Below are positions 22,081 through 33,350 of a stretch of DNA of 64,000 bases, one piece after another. The notes under the pieces were generated by a model. It did not search any database, was not told the origin of the DNA, and saw only the letters and a list, made by a program, of their open reading frames with translations. The DNA comes from Adineta vaga (lineage: Eukaryota > Rotifera). Position numbers and translations under genes: made by a program. Positions within the stretch are counted from its first letter, which is position 1; each line of letters begins with the position of its first letter. Location of the stretch: positions 1,550,001-1,614,000 of the forward strand of contig CP075494.1 of assembly GCA_021613535.1 (NCBI GenBank), read 5' to 3'.

Positions 22081-24713
22081 CATCACACGTAGGATATCTT
22101 AGACATGGATTCGGTCCTTTCCCGAGCGGATTCATATACATTTGCGTTCCAGTTTTGATCTCATTGGTTCCAAGTAGAACTTGATGAGCTCTATCGATTC
22201 CCTCGAAAAAACATACTCTCTAAAATCTCAAAATACTGCAAAAAAACGAAAAAAAATGAAAACTAGTGAAAAACCCATCTAAATTCGCCTCTTGAGTATG
22301 TGGGTGAAGGTAAAGACGAGTGATGACAAAAAATTCTCGCATCCACAATCTCATCCTTAATGAGAGGGAAACAATGTTCAGACATAATTTTTTCAACATA
22401 AGCCTTGTTAAATGTTTTTTATGTACGATTATATGATGAAACATATTTGTTTTTAATATAAGTAAGGTACCGAATTTTTTTCATATTATATGAATGCACA
22501 TTCATTCACCTTGACAGTTGAATATTATAGACAGAGAACGGACGAGTAATTACCATGCAATTACTGTCACTATTTCTCTTAATCATAGGTAATGAATGAT
22601 GATCAAAAAAGCAAGATATAAAGTACTTTTATGTTGTGATGAAACGTCCTTCACCTTTTATTATAATAGGATTTTATCTTGTTTTTTTTGCTGCGTCATT
22701 AAATCTTTGAGAAATATTCAGAAATTTAATGGCTATGAGCTGTGCTTTGTGCAATCGGTAACATCGTGGTAGTGTACAGAAGTTTAGAAAATTTATCTTG
22801 TCTCAGCAATGGCATGTGTTTCGACAATGCAAAAAAAACTTCATCCAAATATGTCTGCTTGTTCATTTACTTCTTTTTCTTGCTAGAAGCACATAGACCA
22901 AATAAATTATGCACTTTATTTTTTCTTTCTATCACATACACGTACAGCTTGAAATTTGATGAAAATTGATAAAAGATTGAGGATTTATTTTTATACGAAA
23001 ATTAATTATGAAATAGAGCTTTTTAGATGTTTGAGTTTATTATATAAAGAGGAGTTGTTAATTGGAAGTAGATTGTCGTTTTGTTTGGAAGTGGTCTTTA
23101 ATGTTATTGTTGAAGTGAGAGTGAGATACTGGTGAGTCATGCATTGAGACTAAATGTTGTTGATAAAGAGCTATATAACATGTGCGCTTGTTCGATTTTG
23201 TTCTGTTCTTTTGTATTGTAATGCATGGTAGATTTCGTGTATTGTACCTATCCGTGAGAACATCCATTTATACATTTACTCACCTATTGTTTTTTTGGTA
23301 ATTTGTTGATGAGTCGAAAGTGGGGATATATGTTTTTCGTAATAAAAATGGTTGTTTTGAAAAATTGAAATAGATTAATTGTCAACACGATTGAATTTGA
23401 CGAGATTAAAATAGAAAAAGATGCTGTTTTATTTATCTTCATGTTGTACGAAAATGAATGAGGATTTTTTAATAATTTTTTGGAATTTACGTATAGATGC
23501 AGCTGTTGTGTGTGGTGGCGTAGGAATATATCATTCAAGTGTTTTAATTTATAAGAAACTGCGTTGTCGATAAATAGTATCTGATAGATGTTGTTTGTAT
23601 TTCCTTTTAGATTTATATTGATACTGAATGTGAATTTGTTAACTACGGATAATCAAACGGATACTGTTACGGTGGATATTGATTTATCTCATAGAAAAAC
23701 AAGGTTTCAGTTTTAAAAAAAAAACTATGGTTATAACTCGTATAAGTTATATGACGCTTATGTAAGGACAACTATTAGAGAGACAAATGTGTTTCTTTCG
23801 AATGTTCGTAGTTTATTTAGTAAAATGTAAAAACACACACACATCACACCACTCTCTTCTCTCTAACACTTTACCGAGAAAAACAAGTATATATATATAA
23901 TCACACAAAGAAAAGTGAATACACATATATCACGAATAAAGAGAAGAAAGAGATGATATCATCAAAAGAAAGGATCTAGGTCGAGAGAGAGATGAGAGAT
24001 GAAAGACGAGATCAATGGAAAGAAAGAGAAGACTAGAACATGAAGAGATAGGTGTCGCCTGTAACAACAACACTGAAGTTAGTTCGTCTTTATGGTGATT
24101 TGAACTTTTTGTATGAATGTCGACGGTACAATGTGATACCTAAAGGACAAGTGGCGCTAAGGCTGTTTTTTCGCCCCCAACAATTAGGAAAAAACTATAT
24201 GGTTAGAATCAGCATTAAATTCTGAACAAAACTGTATATTTGTTTTTTGATTGCCGTGGTATCCCTCAAAAAAAGAAAAAAGTTTTATTTTTCATTTTTC
24301 ACTCTAATTTCATCTAGATATAGGTTATCGACCACGCTGATCACGAATTTAAGGTTTATTTTGAATAAAAAAGTGATTTAAATGAACAATGGCCTATTTT
24401 CACGAGAAATGCTTTTTTGACCTTACCCAGGTCGAGACCACTCCATCGGATCCCTATATAATCCGGCAACAGCCGACGGTCGGATCCGATGATCGGATTT
24501 CGTATAAGATCCTTTAGTTTCCGTTACATTCCGATGGTCTGCGCATTCAGGATCCGACAGCAGGATCCAGAGAGTTCCGACATGCGGAAAGTGTCGGAAC
24601 CGTCAGGGCTTTGTACCATCAAATACTATGTAATCTACTCCAGTCAATTCTTACTCGTGATAGGTTTTTCAATGGTCTTTAGACAATATTTGACTCATTA
24701 TAACTGACATTTA
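22081..24713. other. Long AT-rich stretch without supported genes
   Basis: It contains a degenerate telomere-like hairpin (22285-22350), a purine-biased tract with AGAGAGA words (about 23935-24040), and a GGATCC/TCGGA-rich patch at about 24424-24610 that resembles 20889-20942 and 48326-48541. No open frame here has a recognisable domain. Confidence 0.35.
22285..22350. repeat. Degenerate telomere-like hairpin
   Basis: CTTGAGTATGTGGGTGAAGG is followed about 30 bp later by CATCCACAATCTCATCC. It is a weak, diverged member of the dispersed family. Confidence 0.35.
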
Positions 24714-24783
24714 CAGGGGTGCCCCGATTTTTCAAAAATTGGGGGGCGTCGCGCCCCCAAAGCCCCCTATCGGGACACTCCTG
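24714..24783. mobile_element. 70-bp hAT-like miniature element
   Basis: Starts CAGGGGTGCCCCGAT and ends ATCGGGACACTCCTG, an inverted pair with CAG...CTG termini as in many hAT-family elements. A GC palindrome (GGGGGGCGTCGCGCCCCC) sits inside. I could not confirm an 8-bp target duplication. It abuts the broken end of the next gene. Confidence 0.55.
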
Positions 24784-24785
24784 GT

Positions 24786-25075
24786 TTATATGTTGCAATT
24801 GTATAAGAATAACTTAATGCAAATTCATGAATAGGACTCAAGTAACCATCTAGAGTCCATCCATATAATCCAGCAAAATTAATCAATGCTATTGTACGCA
24901 TATAATGTATCGCTGGTCGTGTTTGAGTATTACAAAATTTCGGTTGACATAAACCAATGAGAATTATTGCTAAACAATAATAACCCATAAAAATAATATC
25001 AGTTGAATATGAATAAGTATTTGTCTCATTCGGATCGGTTGTATTTGCCATTGTATAGATACTACTGATATTCAT
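24786..25075 (-). pseudogene. Truncated membrane-protein gene fragment
   Basis: From ATG 25075 the frame encodes about 95 residues with two likely membrane segments (around IIFMGYYCLAIILIGL and IALINFAGLYGWTLDGYL) and a Cys-containing loop. It then runs directly into the miniature element at 24783, where coding character is lost. I do not recognise the family. No downstream continuation was found, so it is called a 3'-truncated fragment. Confidence 0.4.
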
Positions 25076-25496
25076 AGTTTTATATGAGAACTAGATTAAA
25101 AAAAGAATTTTAAAACTTTGATAAAATACTACTTTGATCGTAGTCACGATTCTCAATGTTCTCTGTTTAAAATAAGACTCTGTTTACTAAATGTACAATT
25201 ATTTCGAGTATTAATTCCAAAAAACACTATTCAATGGAAAATACTGCATATGAATGATATCTTGAATTCATCGTTGGTTGATTCTATGTTTTTATCTCTA
25301 ATTAGATATTATAATTGTTAGATAAAAATCATATCGCGTATTTTTCTTCCGTTTTCAACTTCGTCCCGTGATAATTTTTTTCTTTCTGTGATTAAAATAA
25401 ACGCTAATTTTTATCTCTTATCAGCAATTATATATAGAAAAATGAAAAATTGTGTCTCTAATTCAACTGGATCGTATTATATATGTTTGTTTCATG

Positions 25497-25892
25497 CAGG
25501 ACCGGCGCGACGGGGGGTGGATGGATTGGGAGAGGGTGCCCTCCTCTGCTATCAAAACTTCAGGTGATATTTTCCTCTCATTTTGAGAGTATATTTTTTG
25601 AATTTCGTTCGATTTCAGAGAAAATATATTTCCCATCTTCTTCAAATTGTGAGAAAATGTTTCGATTTACAGATAAGTTATAACTTACAATTTGTTTCAT
25701 TTTCAATAAATGTAAATTGAGTTTTCTCCAATTTTCGAGAAAGTCTATTTCAGACTGGTCGTAGAATTTAGCTGGTTTATATTCTTGTTATATATATCAC
25801 CATTGTGATTGCTCATTTTCGAAGTGATTTTTGAAACTTCCTCACATTTTGAAAAATAAACCCTCTGCTTTTATCTCTTCGCGCCGCCTCTG
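25497..25892. mobile_element. hAT-type miniature element with 8-bp target duplication
   Basis: Ends are CAGGACCGGCGCGA (left) and TTCGCGCCGCCTCTG (right). GTTTCATG flanks both sides exactly (25489-25496 and 25893-25900). CAG...CTG termini with an 8-bp duplication are the hAT signature. It is 396 bp and has no transposase. Confidence 0.8.
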
Positions 25893-26067
25893 GTTTCATG
25901 TTATTTAATTGCATATAACATTTGTCATGTATTTTATCCTAACAAAAGATTTCCTGTAAAAGAAATTTTGTTTTTATCTTGATTAAAATGTATAGAAAAA
26001 GAAAAAGAAAAACTTCATTTGATTTGTTAGTAAGTTTAACTGTCTTTATAGAAAGTTAGTCAGTGTG

Positions 26068-27273
26068 TCAGACAAATCTCGAAACTAATCGTTGTCGTCG
26101 AATGAGCCATGGCATGATGCAAATCGGTGTATCCGGTTGACAAGAAACGAGTCTTTCAGTTTCAAGTTCAGCTTTGTGAGCTGCTTCTGTTGCTACAATT
26201 GAAATGTTTGAAGTCAATTGACTGATTTCTTCTACAGAAATAGTTTCTTCTTGTATGAGTGCATTGGCAAAGATATTTTCAATTCCTTCACCAGCTAACT
26301 ATAAATAGAATCGAAAAGAAATTCAATATCAAAATTATGAAAAACTTCACCTACTCGTGAATCACCAGTAAGGGTAATATCGCTGATGCATCCTTGTCGT
26401 ACTGCATCGACAAAACCAGGTGATGATCGAGCTGTTCGTGGCAATGCATTGTTCGATTGAGAGATGAATAAATCACATACTCTTGTCGCCAATGCACTAG
26501 TGACAATTTGTACATCAGTCATATTAGCTGTTCGTTCAATTAATTGTGATTGAATACTTCTTGCAATACATCCTTGTACGCACATACCACTAGTACTTTC
26601 ATGAGTGATATGATCAAGTGTTGCGAATAATGTAAGTTTATAGTGACTCTATATGAAATTATGTTTGAAAATTTATTCTTCTCATTCATTTATTCAAAAT
26701 ATTCTTACGCCCATATTTTGGACCCATACTGAGAATTTTATTCGTCTGTATTGAATATTGACACTTGATGAACCGGTTTTCTCAATAGTGATCTCTATTA
26801 TTATCAAAATGTGTTTTTTTTTCATTGAAAAATAAATTTTATCCTACCAGGATCACACGTTCGTTGTCCTGTACGGAAATCTAATGCATTGACCGTACAT
26901 ATTGGAACATGATCATCGTTGAACAGAACGATATTGAACTATAGTTTCATAACGATGGCAAATATATTCAAATTTTGTCAATTCGCGACTTACATCGAGA
27001 ACAAGATCACCTTGTCGAGCACTACGTACAGAAATGAGAACATGTTTGGAACGATACAATATTGCATGACCATCAAATGAACAAAAACTATATTGACCAC
27101 TGAGTAAAGTCGTTTTCGGAAATTGTATCAATTGAGGATCACCCCACATGGAACATTGATAAAGTGTACTTTGTGCATGAATAAAACCTACAAAGCAAGA
27201 GAAATAGATAGATGTTTTTGATAAATTCTATTCTACCAGTAGCAGCAGCTAAGATTAAGACGATTGTGATCAT
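26068..27273 (-). CDS. Secreted VWD-type protein resembling the C-terminal part of repulsive guidance molecules
   Basis: Complement of join 26068..26298, 26355..26648, 26709..26794, 26848..26938, 26994..27187, 27237..27273. This gives 310 aa; introns are 49-60 nt and all phases agree. There is a signal peptide (MITIVLILAAATGFIHAQS), then YQCSMWGDPQLIQF, GQYSFCSFDGHAILYRSKHV, FNIVLFNDDHVPICTV and DFRTGQRTCDP: a partial von Willebrand D domain with the GDP motif. The second half has GMCVQGC, RVCDLFIS and then SPGFVDAVRQGCISDITLTG, which lines up with the C-terminal RGM segment (a GC-x-x-Q stretch followed by CVFDLLTTGD). RGM/DRAGON proteins are BMP co-receptors and neogenin ligands. Missing here are the N-terminal RGM three-helix domain and the His of the autocleavage motif GDPH (GDPQ here). 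The tail has no obvious GPI signal, so it is probably secreted. The RGM assignment is homology by eye; a generic VWD protein is the alternative. Confidence 0.7.
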
Positions 27274-28069
27274 TGTTAACAAAGATCTGTTTTTGTCTTA
27301 TATATTTTTGTATAGATTCGAAGAAGTCTTTATATACCTTTCGACTTGCCATAAAACATTCACAAAATCCCCCGTAAGTTGTAAAAATGCTATTAAAGTA
27401 CTTCCTTTCTTCGTATTAATTATATTGAAAGATATGAAAAATCATTCATTGTTTTTATGGTAATAAAATGAATATCACATCACTCACAGATAACACTAGC
27501 AAATATTCAGTCATCATTTTGTTATATTTGCGATACGATTGACAACCGTTTTTAAAAAGTTGTCTTAAAGTCATAAAGACTGTTTTATAAACAAAAATCA
27601 TTGAGATATTGTATGGTGATGCAGAGGTGATATCCATAGACTCTCGAGATCGATCATAATCAAATCATTTATTTGAATTTTACTATCATTTTGTTTTTCA
27701 ATATAAATTTTATTTTTATATAAAGTCTTAATCAATCACAACAAATTTATGACATTTATTTCACATAGAACAATAAGCTAACAGAAAATCGAGTAGTCAA
27801 AGTTCTCTTTTCGATAGAATCAAAATATCAAATTTCTACATATGGACTATTGTGAACAAGTTCTATAAAAATTTAAAAATGAGAAATGAATTTCTATCGT
27901 GTAAGTTTCTACTGTATTACTTTGCTTTAGATATTCGCAAGGTCATTTTTAATTGTTTACATACACATGAATTTTTCTGAAGATATATTGGAAAGTATGA
28001 CTCGATGCAAATAAAGTGATTCATATCAGCTAGATTATATCAAATACATTATTTTCTGTATGCATTTAA
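27274..28069. other. Intergenic, no gene seen
   Basis: AT-rich; likely promoter of the VWD gene on the left and 3' flank of the membrane-family gene on the right. A 60-codon open frame at 27455-27637 has no support. Confidence 0.35.
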
Positions 28070-29608
28070 TTACGCTTTAATAATTGACATTTGTGAAATT
28101 CGTTTTGATTTCAGTTTTGAAATAATCCATGATATAAATTTTACTACTCGTGGTACGACAATTTTTAAGACGGTTACTAAACCACCAACTAATCCATTTA
28201 GTACAGTAATAACATAAAATACGCTATTCTTTTTTTTATAAATATAAGTGCATAGTGATGGTTGACAGACATTATAATATTTCTCGTATGTAATCGATAT
28301 GTTCCATTGTTCAACCATTAATTGATTCAGAAGTTCTTTTATAGTTGAATTAATAAAGTATCGACTAGGTAATGATGAATCAAGAGCTGGTGCGTTTATT
28401 GCTGAAGTATATGTTATATAAGATTGTATTTGATTTATACAAGTTTGATTATAAAAACATTTGAGATTTGATTGTAAAAGTGCTTCAATCACATAACATC
28501 CAATGTACATGTCGGTACGCTAAATAATAATTCATATGTGTAATAGTCCAAAATAGAAGAATCTTTAGCACATGTTGCTAGATCATCACATGAACAGTTA
28601 CCATAGACAACTGGATGTGTCAATAGATATGCCGTCGACGGTTCATATTCGAAATAGAAATTACTTTGAAATGCTGGCATTAAACGATTGACTTGAGTTG
28701 TACTACGTATGACATCGAAGAAAAGAAGAACATTACTAATTGATGAAGATATGAATTGGTCAATCAATGTGTGAGTTTGATATTGAAATAGATTCGAGGG
28801 TGTAATAATTGTACTAGCATATTGATTGGAATATAATTCATGTAGAATCTTAGATATAGTTCGATTAACGAGCTGGTAAAATGCATTTAATGTTTGGAAT
28901 ATTAACGAAGCTGATCGTCGAAAATCTTTTAAAAGTATATCTTTGTAATAAATGATGTCAGTAAGATAAATAATCCAGTCCTGTGTGATAAACACACTGC
29001 TACATACTTGATGTAATGTATAGTTAATACTAAGAAATTCGTCATACTCTATCGATATTTTTGTACATGGACATGTCAGAGTTTCGCCATGTTTCGAATA
29101 GAGATTGGAATATTCTTCAAAAGTAGGTGTTTTTATAATAACAGTTTCTGTAATCTTGATTAATGAATTGTATATGAAAAGAATGATTAAAGAGAGAACT
29201 AATAAGATAATAAATAGTCTTGTTGATATTCGTTGATTTTTAAGATCATGTTCATTAGTTGATGGTGGTACAGATTTGAAAAGATTAAAAGTTTTAATGA
29301 ATGTTGTCAATTTTCCTATTCCTCGACGAATATGTTGTAGAAGAGTTGACACTAAAATGAATTATTATAATTTGTAAAAGATATTTTACAAAATCTCTTA
29401 ATATTTCATTGAAACTTCTCTGCAAAGGAGAGGAAAAAACTTCGGGTGTATTGTTGCCATGTTTGAACATCAGGAGGAATATTTGTTTAGAAAGAAAACT
29501 CTGTCTGGTCTATTCTCTAATGATTTTCCCTTCACATGATTTCAAATATTAAATCAACAGAAAAGAAAAAGAAAAAGAGAAAGAGTACATACTCCTTATA
29601 CATCCCAT
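28070..29608 (-). pseudogene. Bdelloid-expanded two-membrane-segment Cys-rich protein, single frameshift
   Basis: Exon 1 is 29593..29608 (MGCIR, donor gtatgt) and exon 2 is 28070..29350. The protein has a cytosolic start, a membrane segment (around LFIILLVLSLIILFIYNSL), then the family signature TLTCPCTKISIEYDEFLSIN, HQVCSSVFITQDWI, YGNCSCDDLATC, YIGCYVIEALLQSNLKCFYN, and QPSLCTYIYKKKNSVFYVIT leading to a second membrane segment. I know this architecture from a very large uncharacterised bdelloid family; its layout (short tails, two membrane spans, big Cys-rich ectodomain) resembles ligand-gated channels only superficially. Near 28503-28512, after LLFSVPT, a one-base loss shifts the frame, so translation would end at 28489 while the rest continues in frame +1 from MYIGCY. 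Everything else is intact, so the break is recent or an assembly error. Confidence 0.7.
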
Positions 29609-31044
29609 TGTATGATGTAACACTATAACTTGGTTTTTTGACAAATAGATCGGTTGTTAATTATTGAAATTATTCTTGTGCTACTATAAATGCAATAATC
29701 TAAAATGAATTTTAAATATAGAACGAGAATTATATCATTTTATTTTTGAGATATAATGCCATCCAATTTTCAAATACTCGAACAGATTATAAGATGAGTA
29801 GATTATATGCATACTTTTCTGAATGTATCTGTACAGCAAGCGTTACTAAACAGTTATAGTAGAAAGTATCAGAGATAACTATAGACATCATTTGTCAAAA
29901 TGATACATTATTCTTTGATTCGGTAAATCTTTTTTCTCAGAGTTTATTGTTAACGTCACTCTTAATAACATTGACACTGAATAGCAGAAGATGTGGATTC
30001 GAATCCCACGAAGGGTGTCGTTTTCTCCAATATCACACATGTGTTCTGTTCTGTTCCGTTCCTTCCCTTCCCTTTATCTGATACACATGGGTATGCTTAC
30101 ATTCGTCATCACGGAACTCAAGAATACCTTCGAAAATGAATAGAATATGGAAAAACATGTTAATAAACTCATCATATGGGATCCGCTTTTCTGCTCTCGA
30201 TAGATTCTATGAACTTTGCTATATAGAAATCGTTATTTATACAGAAGTATCAAACAGAATATCTATATAAAAATCTACAATTAAGTAATTTTTTCTGATT
30301 AAAACAGTGTCATATATTATCTTGTGTTCTATTCGAATTATTTAACAAATTTATCGCTTTTCATCAAAAGAAAGAATATACATACCGGAATTGACATAAT
30401 TGTAAATATTGTTAGAAAATTGACGTTTTAAATAACTCTAAACATAATTGAGATACTATGTTTATATAGAGGCACAAAGAAGAAGAAGTTTTCTGTTTCT
30501 ATAGAAAGAAGCATTTTTTTTGAAAAGTGAGAAACACAGAAAGAAATTTTTTTTTTCTTCATCTTCTTTGAAAGCAAACTTGTCTTCCGTATTATTCATT
30601 TTTGAAAAACTAATTTTCTAATAACAATTTGTTTCATCACTTAATTATATATATATATGTTCACATACAATATTATTTTTTATTAGATCTTCTTTCTGAT
30701 ATAAATATATAAAGTTGAAAAAATTGAAAAGATATCGTTTATACAGATTTATAAATTATATATTTTGTTAAGAGAAAAGGAACGAACGTTATATTTTTTA
30801 AACAAGAATCACAGATGAATGAACGGTCAACATCTAGATACACCAAAAATGTCAGTTAAAAATCAAGCCATTTCGTATAATACATGTCCAAGACACGACA
30901 ATGAAGATCACAAAAAATGGAGGTAAAAAAACAAGTAACATAATGTATTATGCCAGAGTTATCTCAGTTGTGATTGGAACTTTTGCACCCCTAATTGTCG
31001 AAAAATAATTTAACTGATTGGAAATTAACTTCAATCGTTGTGAA
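29609..31044. other. AT-rich intergenic
   Basis: No gene is supported. A T-arm-like word (GATTCGAATCCCAC) at 29997-30010 has no matching tRNA body. Runs of GAAAGAAA and TATATATA occur. Confidence 0.35.
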
Positions 31045-31515
31045 TATGATATCAACTACATTTTATTTACTCCAGACGAAGTTGATGAATTGGCACTTCT
31101 AGGAGAAAAACTTGAACGAAATAATCTTATTGTTACATTTCCATCTAATTCATTTTAATAGTCGTGTTGATGTTGTTTATGAAGGCGATGTTTCAAAATG
31201 GAATTTTCATCCTTTTGGTGCAGAAGAAAACAATCGAAGAGGTGTATCTGATATGAAAGGTGGAATAGTTCCGCAAATATTTACCATTGAAGTATTAAAG
31301 ATAGCTGGAATTGAAATTAAAAAAAAACAATTGGTAATAGAAATGCAGTTATTATTACTGAACCTTTAAATTCTTCTAATGTTTGTTGTGGACATCGAGA
31401 AACAATATAGGGTGCTATAGCTTTTTTTATGAAAAATCTTCTCATGGATCAACATCTCAATTAGGAATCAATGCGATAGAAAATTGTGTCAAATTTATTA
31501 CACTATTACTAGAGG
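31045..31515 (+). pseudogene. M20-family metallopeptidase / deacetylase relic
   Basis: Fragments in shifting frames read DEVDELALLGEKLERNN, then RVDVVYEGDVSKWNFHPFGA and GVSDMKGGIVPQIFTIEVLK, then ITEPLNSSNVCCGHRE and EKSSHGSTSQLGINAIENCV. They follow the M20 order (GHxDVVP..W..PF, GRGxxDMKGG, EP...GHRG, HxSxPxxGxNAI), as in acetylornithine deacetylase or succinyl-diaminopimelate desuccinylase. The first zinc-ligand His is gone (SRVDVV instead of GHVDVV), an in-frame TAG follows CCGHRETI, and there are frameshifts near 31110 and 31335. Homology ends at about 31515, where unrelated repeat sequence begins. Non-functional. Confidence 0.75.
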
Positions 31516-33350
31516 GTATTCTTAGCAGCCATGACGCGTTTCGAACTCGCTACAGTTCTTACCAGATCTTGAGGGTGTGGGTGTGGGTGTGAGGGTATGA
31601 GTGGGTACCTTTTATTAACCCACACCCCATACCCACACACACCCACCCTCAAGATGAATAGTGATGACGATCGGCTTCCGGCTCGGCAAGATGTGCACTC
31701 AGGTACCTGGACTATCACCAAAAACAATATCGATCAAAACCCTAAGTGTCGCGGAGAAAAAAGTTTCACCTCGAGAAATCCCCTACAAAAAATACAAAGA
31801 ACCGTCTGTTGGCAGTTTTGGGTTTTAGGGTATTTTAGGTATAGCTCCGTTATTTTTCCTGGAAATCTAGGCTTTTTTTATACCAAAATGATCAGCTTGA
31901 AGAGCTTTACAAATCCAGTGGGGAAAAGAAAAAATTTGAAGACCTTTTGTTTTTTGTGGTCGTCTTCCAATGGAATAACTCTACTAAATAGTAGGTTTTT
32001 GCCTACTTTCCTTTTACTTGGTTCACAACACTATTCTTCTCTTATCTATCTACAGAGCAGAAAAATGATAAATCTTCGATGTAAAGAAACAAAAAAAAAC
32101 ATTTTGCTGGACAGAACAACATTCCTGACTATACTCCTTCGGCGTGATATGAAAACGATAAGGAAGAAAGTCGAGAATTCTCCGAGGTTCTTGAGATTTC
32201 AAAGATAGGAATCAGATGTAAGGGAAAGCTGATCTGTCAGGAGAGCATTGAAAAAGATAATAGTTAGCTTTCCGCGAGTTTCTCTTGCAGCAAAGTACTG
32301 AATTTTGTGATAGATATAAGAGCTCTTCCGAGTAAGATAGAAAATAGAAAGGTAGTCAGACGAATATGAGTTCTTCATTTCTGCAAAACATAGTTACGCA
32401 GAAGTGAGTTTCGTCTTCGAATCCGACGACATTTCTTATCCTACTGAGCTTAGTCGAAGATCATTCAATAAAACGTATGTAGAACTCGATATTTCGCGAA
32501 CTGACGAATGCTAGAGTCGACGAGATACTGTTTTGCTTTCATACTTTTATCTTTTCAGGAGAACCGAACAGGAAACGGAATCCTTTTCTTGTTCCTCGAC
32601 CAGTCATCTCACACCACTGTTAACCTACTTTCCGATGTGTGTAATCGAAACCGTCATAGAAAGCAACGACAATCTTCGTCATTCATTGAGAAAAACGCGT
32701 TATTCCCTTGCTCACCACCCACTACAGAGCTGGAACCGTTCAAAAAATATAGGAACAGTCCGGTGAAAAAGCTCAAGTATAACCCGTGAAACTCCTGTAA
32801 AAACCGGTGCAAATGTGTACCAGTCTAAGTAAAACGCAGTCACCGTATCAGGCTTTAGGAAGAGAATCGAAAAAGTGCTTGAAATGATGCATGATCTCAA
32901 TATATTTCTGGGTTTTTACGAGAAATTATACAAAATCTTAGTTATTTTCATGAAAATAAGGGTTAATTGAGAAATTTTTCGAAAATTTGAACCGGTGGAT
33001 TTTCGGTTCTCCCTGGTGTCTCCGCGATGGAACCGTGTTGCCAAGCCGGTTCTAGCTGTTATATTCTCCCGCATACGAAGGTCAAGTTATGTCTCCCTCT
33101 AACCTTTGATCTTCCATCCTTGATGAGTATGACGCAGTGCAACTTCGCAGGATCAACGAGACTGAGCGCCTCTCGATTCCTTCATCTGCCTCAAAGATCT
33201 TCTCATGTATTATGGCATCACGGCCTGCTCGGCTCATCGTCATTGAGTTGTGACCATAAGATTTGTTTACTCCCATTATAGCTCGTATCTATCGGATGCA
33301 TTCCTCTTTTCAGTTTTCGGAATCGCTAAGTCGCACCGATTGACTAGTGA
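31516..33350. other. Repeat-derived stretch upstream of the ART gene
   Basis: It contains the best telomere-like hairpin (31565-31655), a piece at 31866-31911 that is a diverged copy of the arm of the foldback at 57294-58470, and GC-richer sequence near 33000-33350 that probably includes the promoter of the next gene. Long open frames here (for example 31597-32208) carry no domain. Confidence 0.4.
31565..31655. repeat. Telomere-like hairpin repeat, near-perfect ends
   Basis: ATCTTGAGGGTGTGGGTGTG on the left and CACACCCACCCTCAAGAT on the right, 91 bp apart end to end. The left arm contains two consecutive TGTGGG units. The two strands could form a stem of about 40 bp with a short TTTTATT loop. 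Confidence 0.8.

Noticed and set aside
29960-30015. tRNA-like T-arm (GATTCGAATCCCAC)
   Set aside because: No A-box, anticodon arm or matching acceptor stem in the upstream 80 bp; at most a fragment of a tRNA-derived repeat.
31597-32208. 203-codon plus-strand frame
   Set aside because: Starts inside a telomere-like hairpin, contains a fragment of the foldback repeat, and has no domain.
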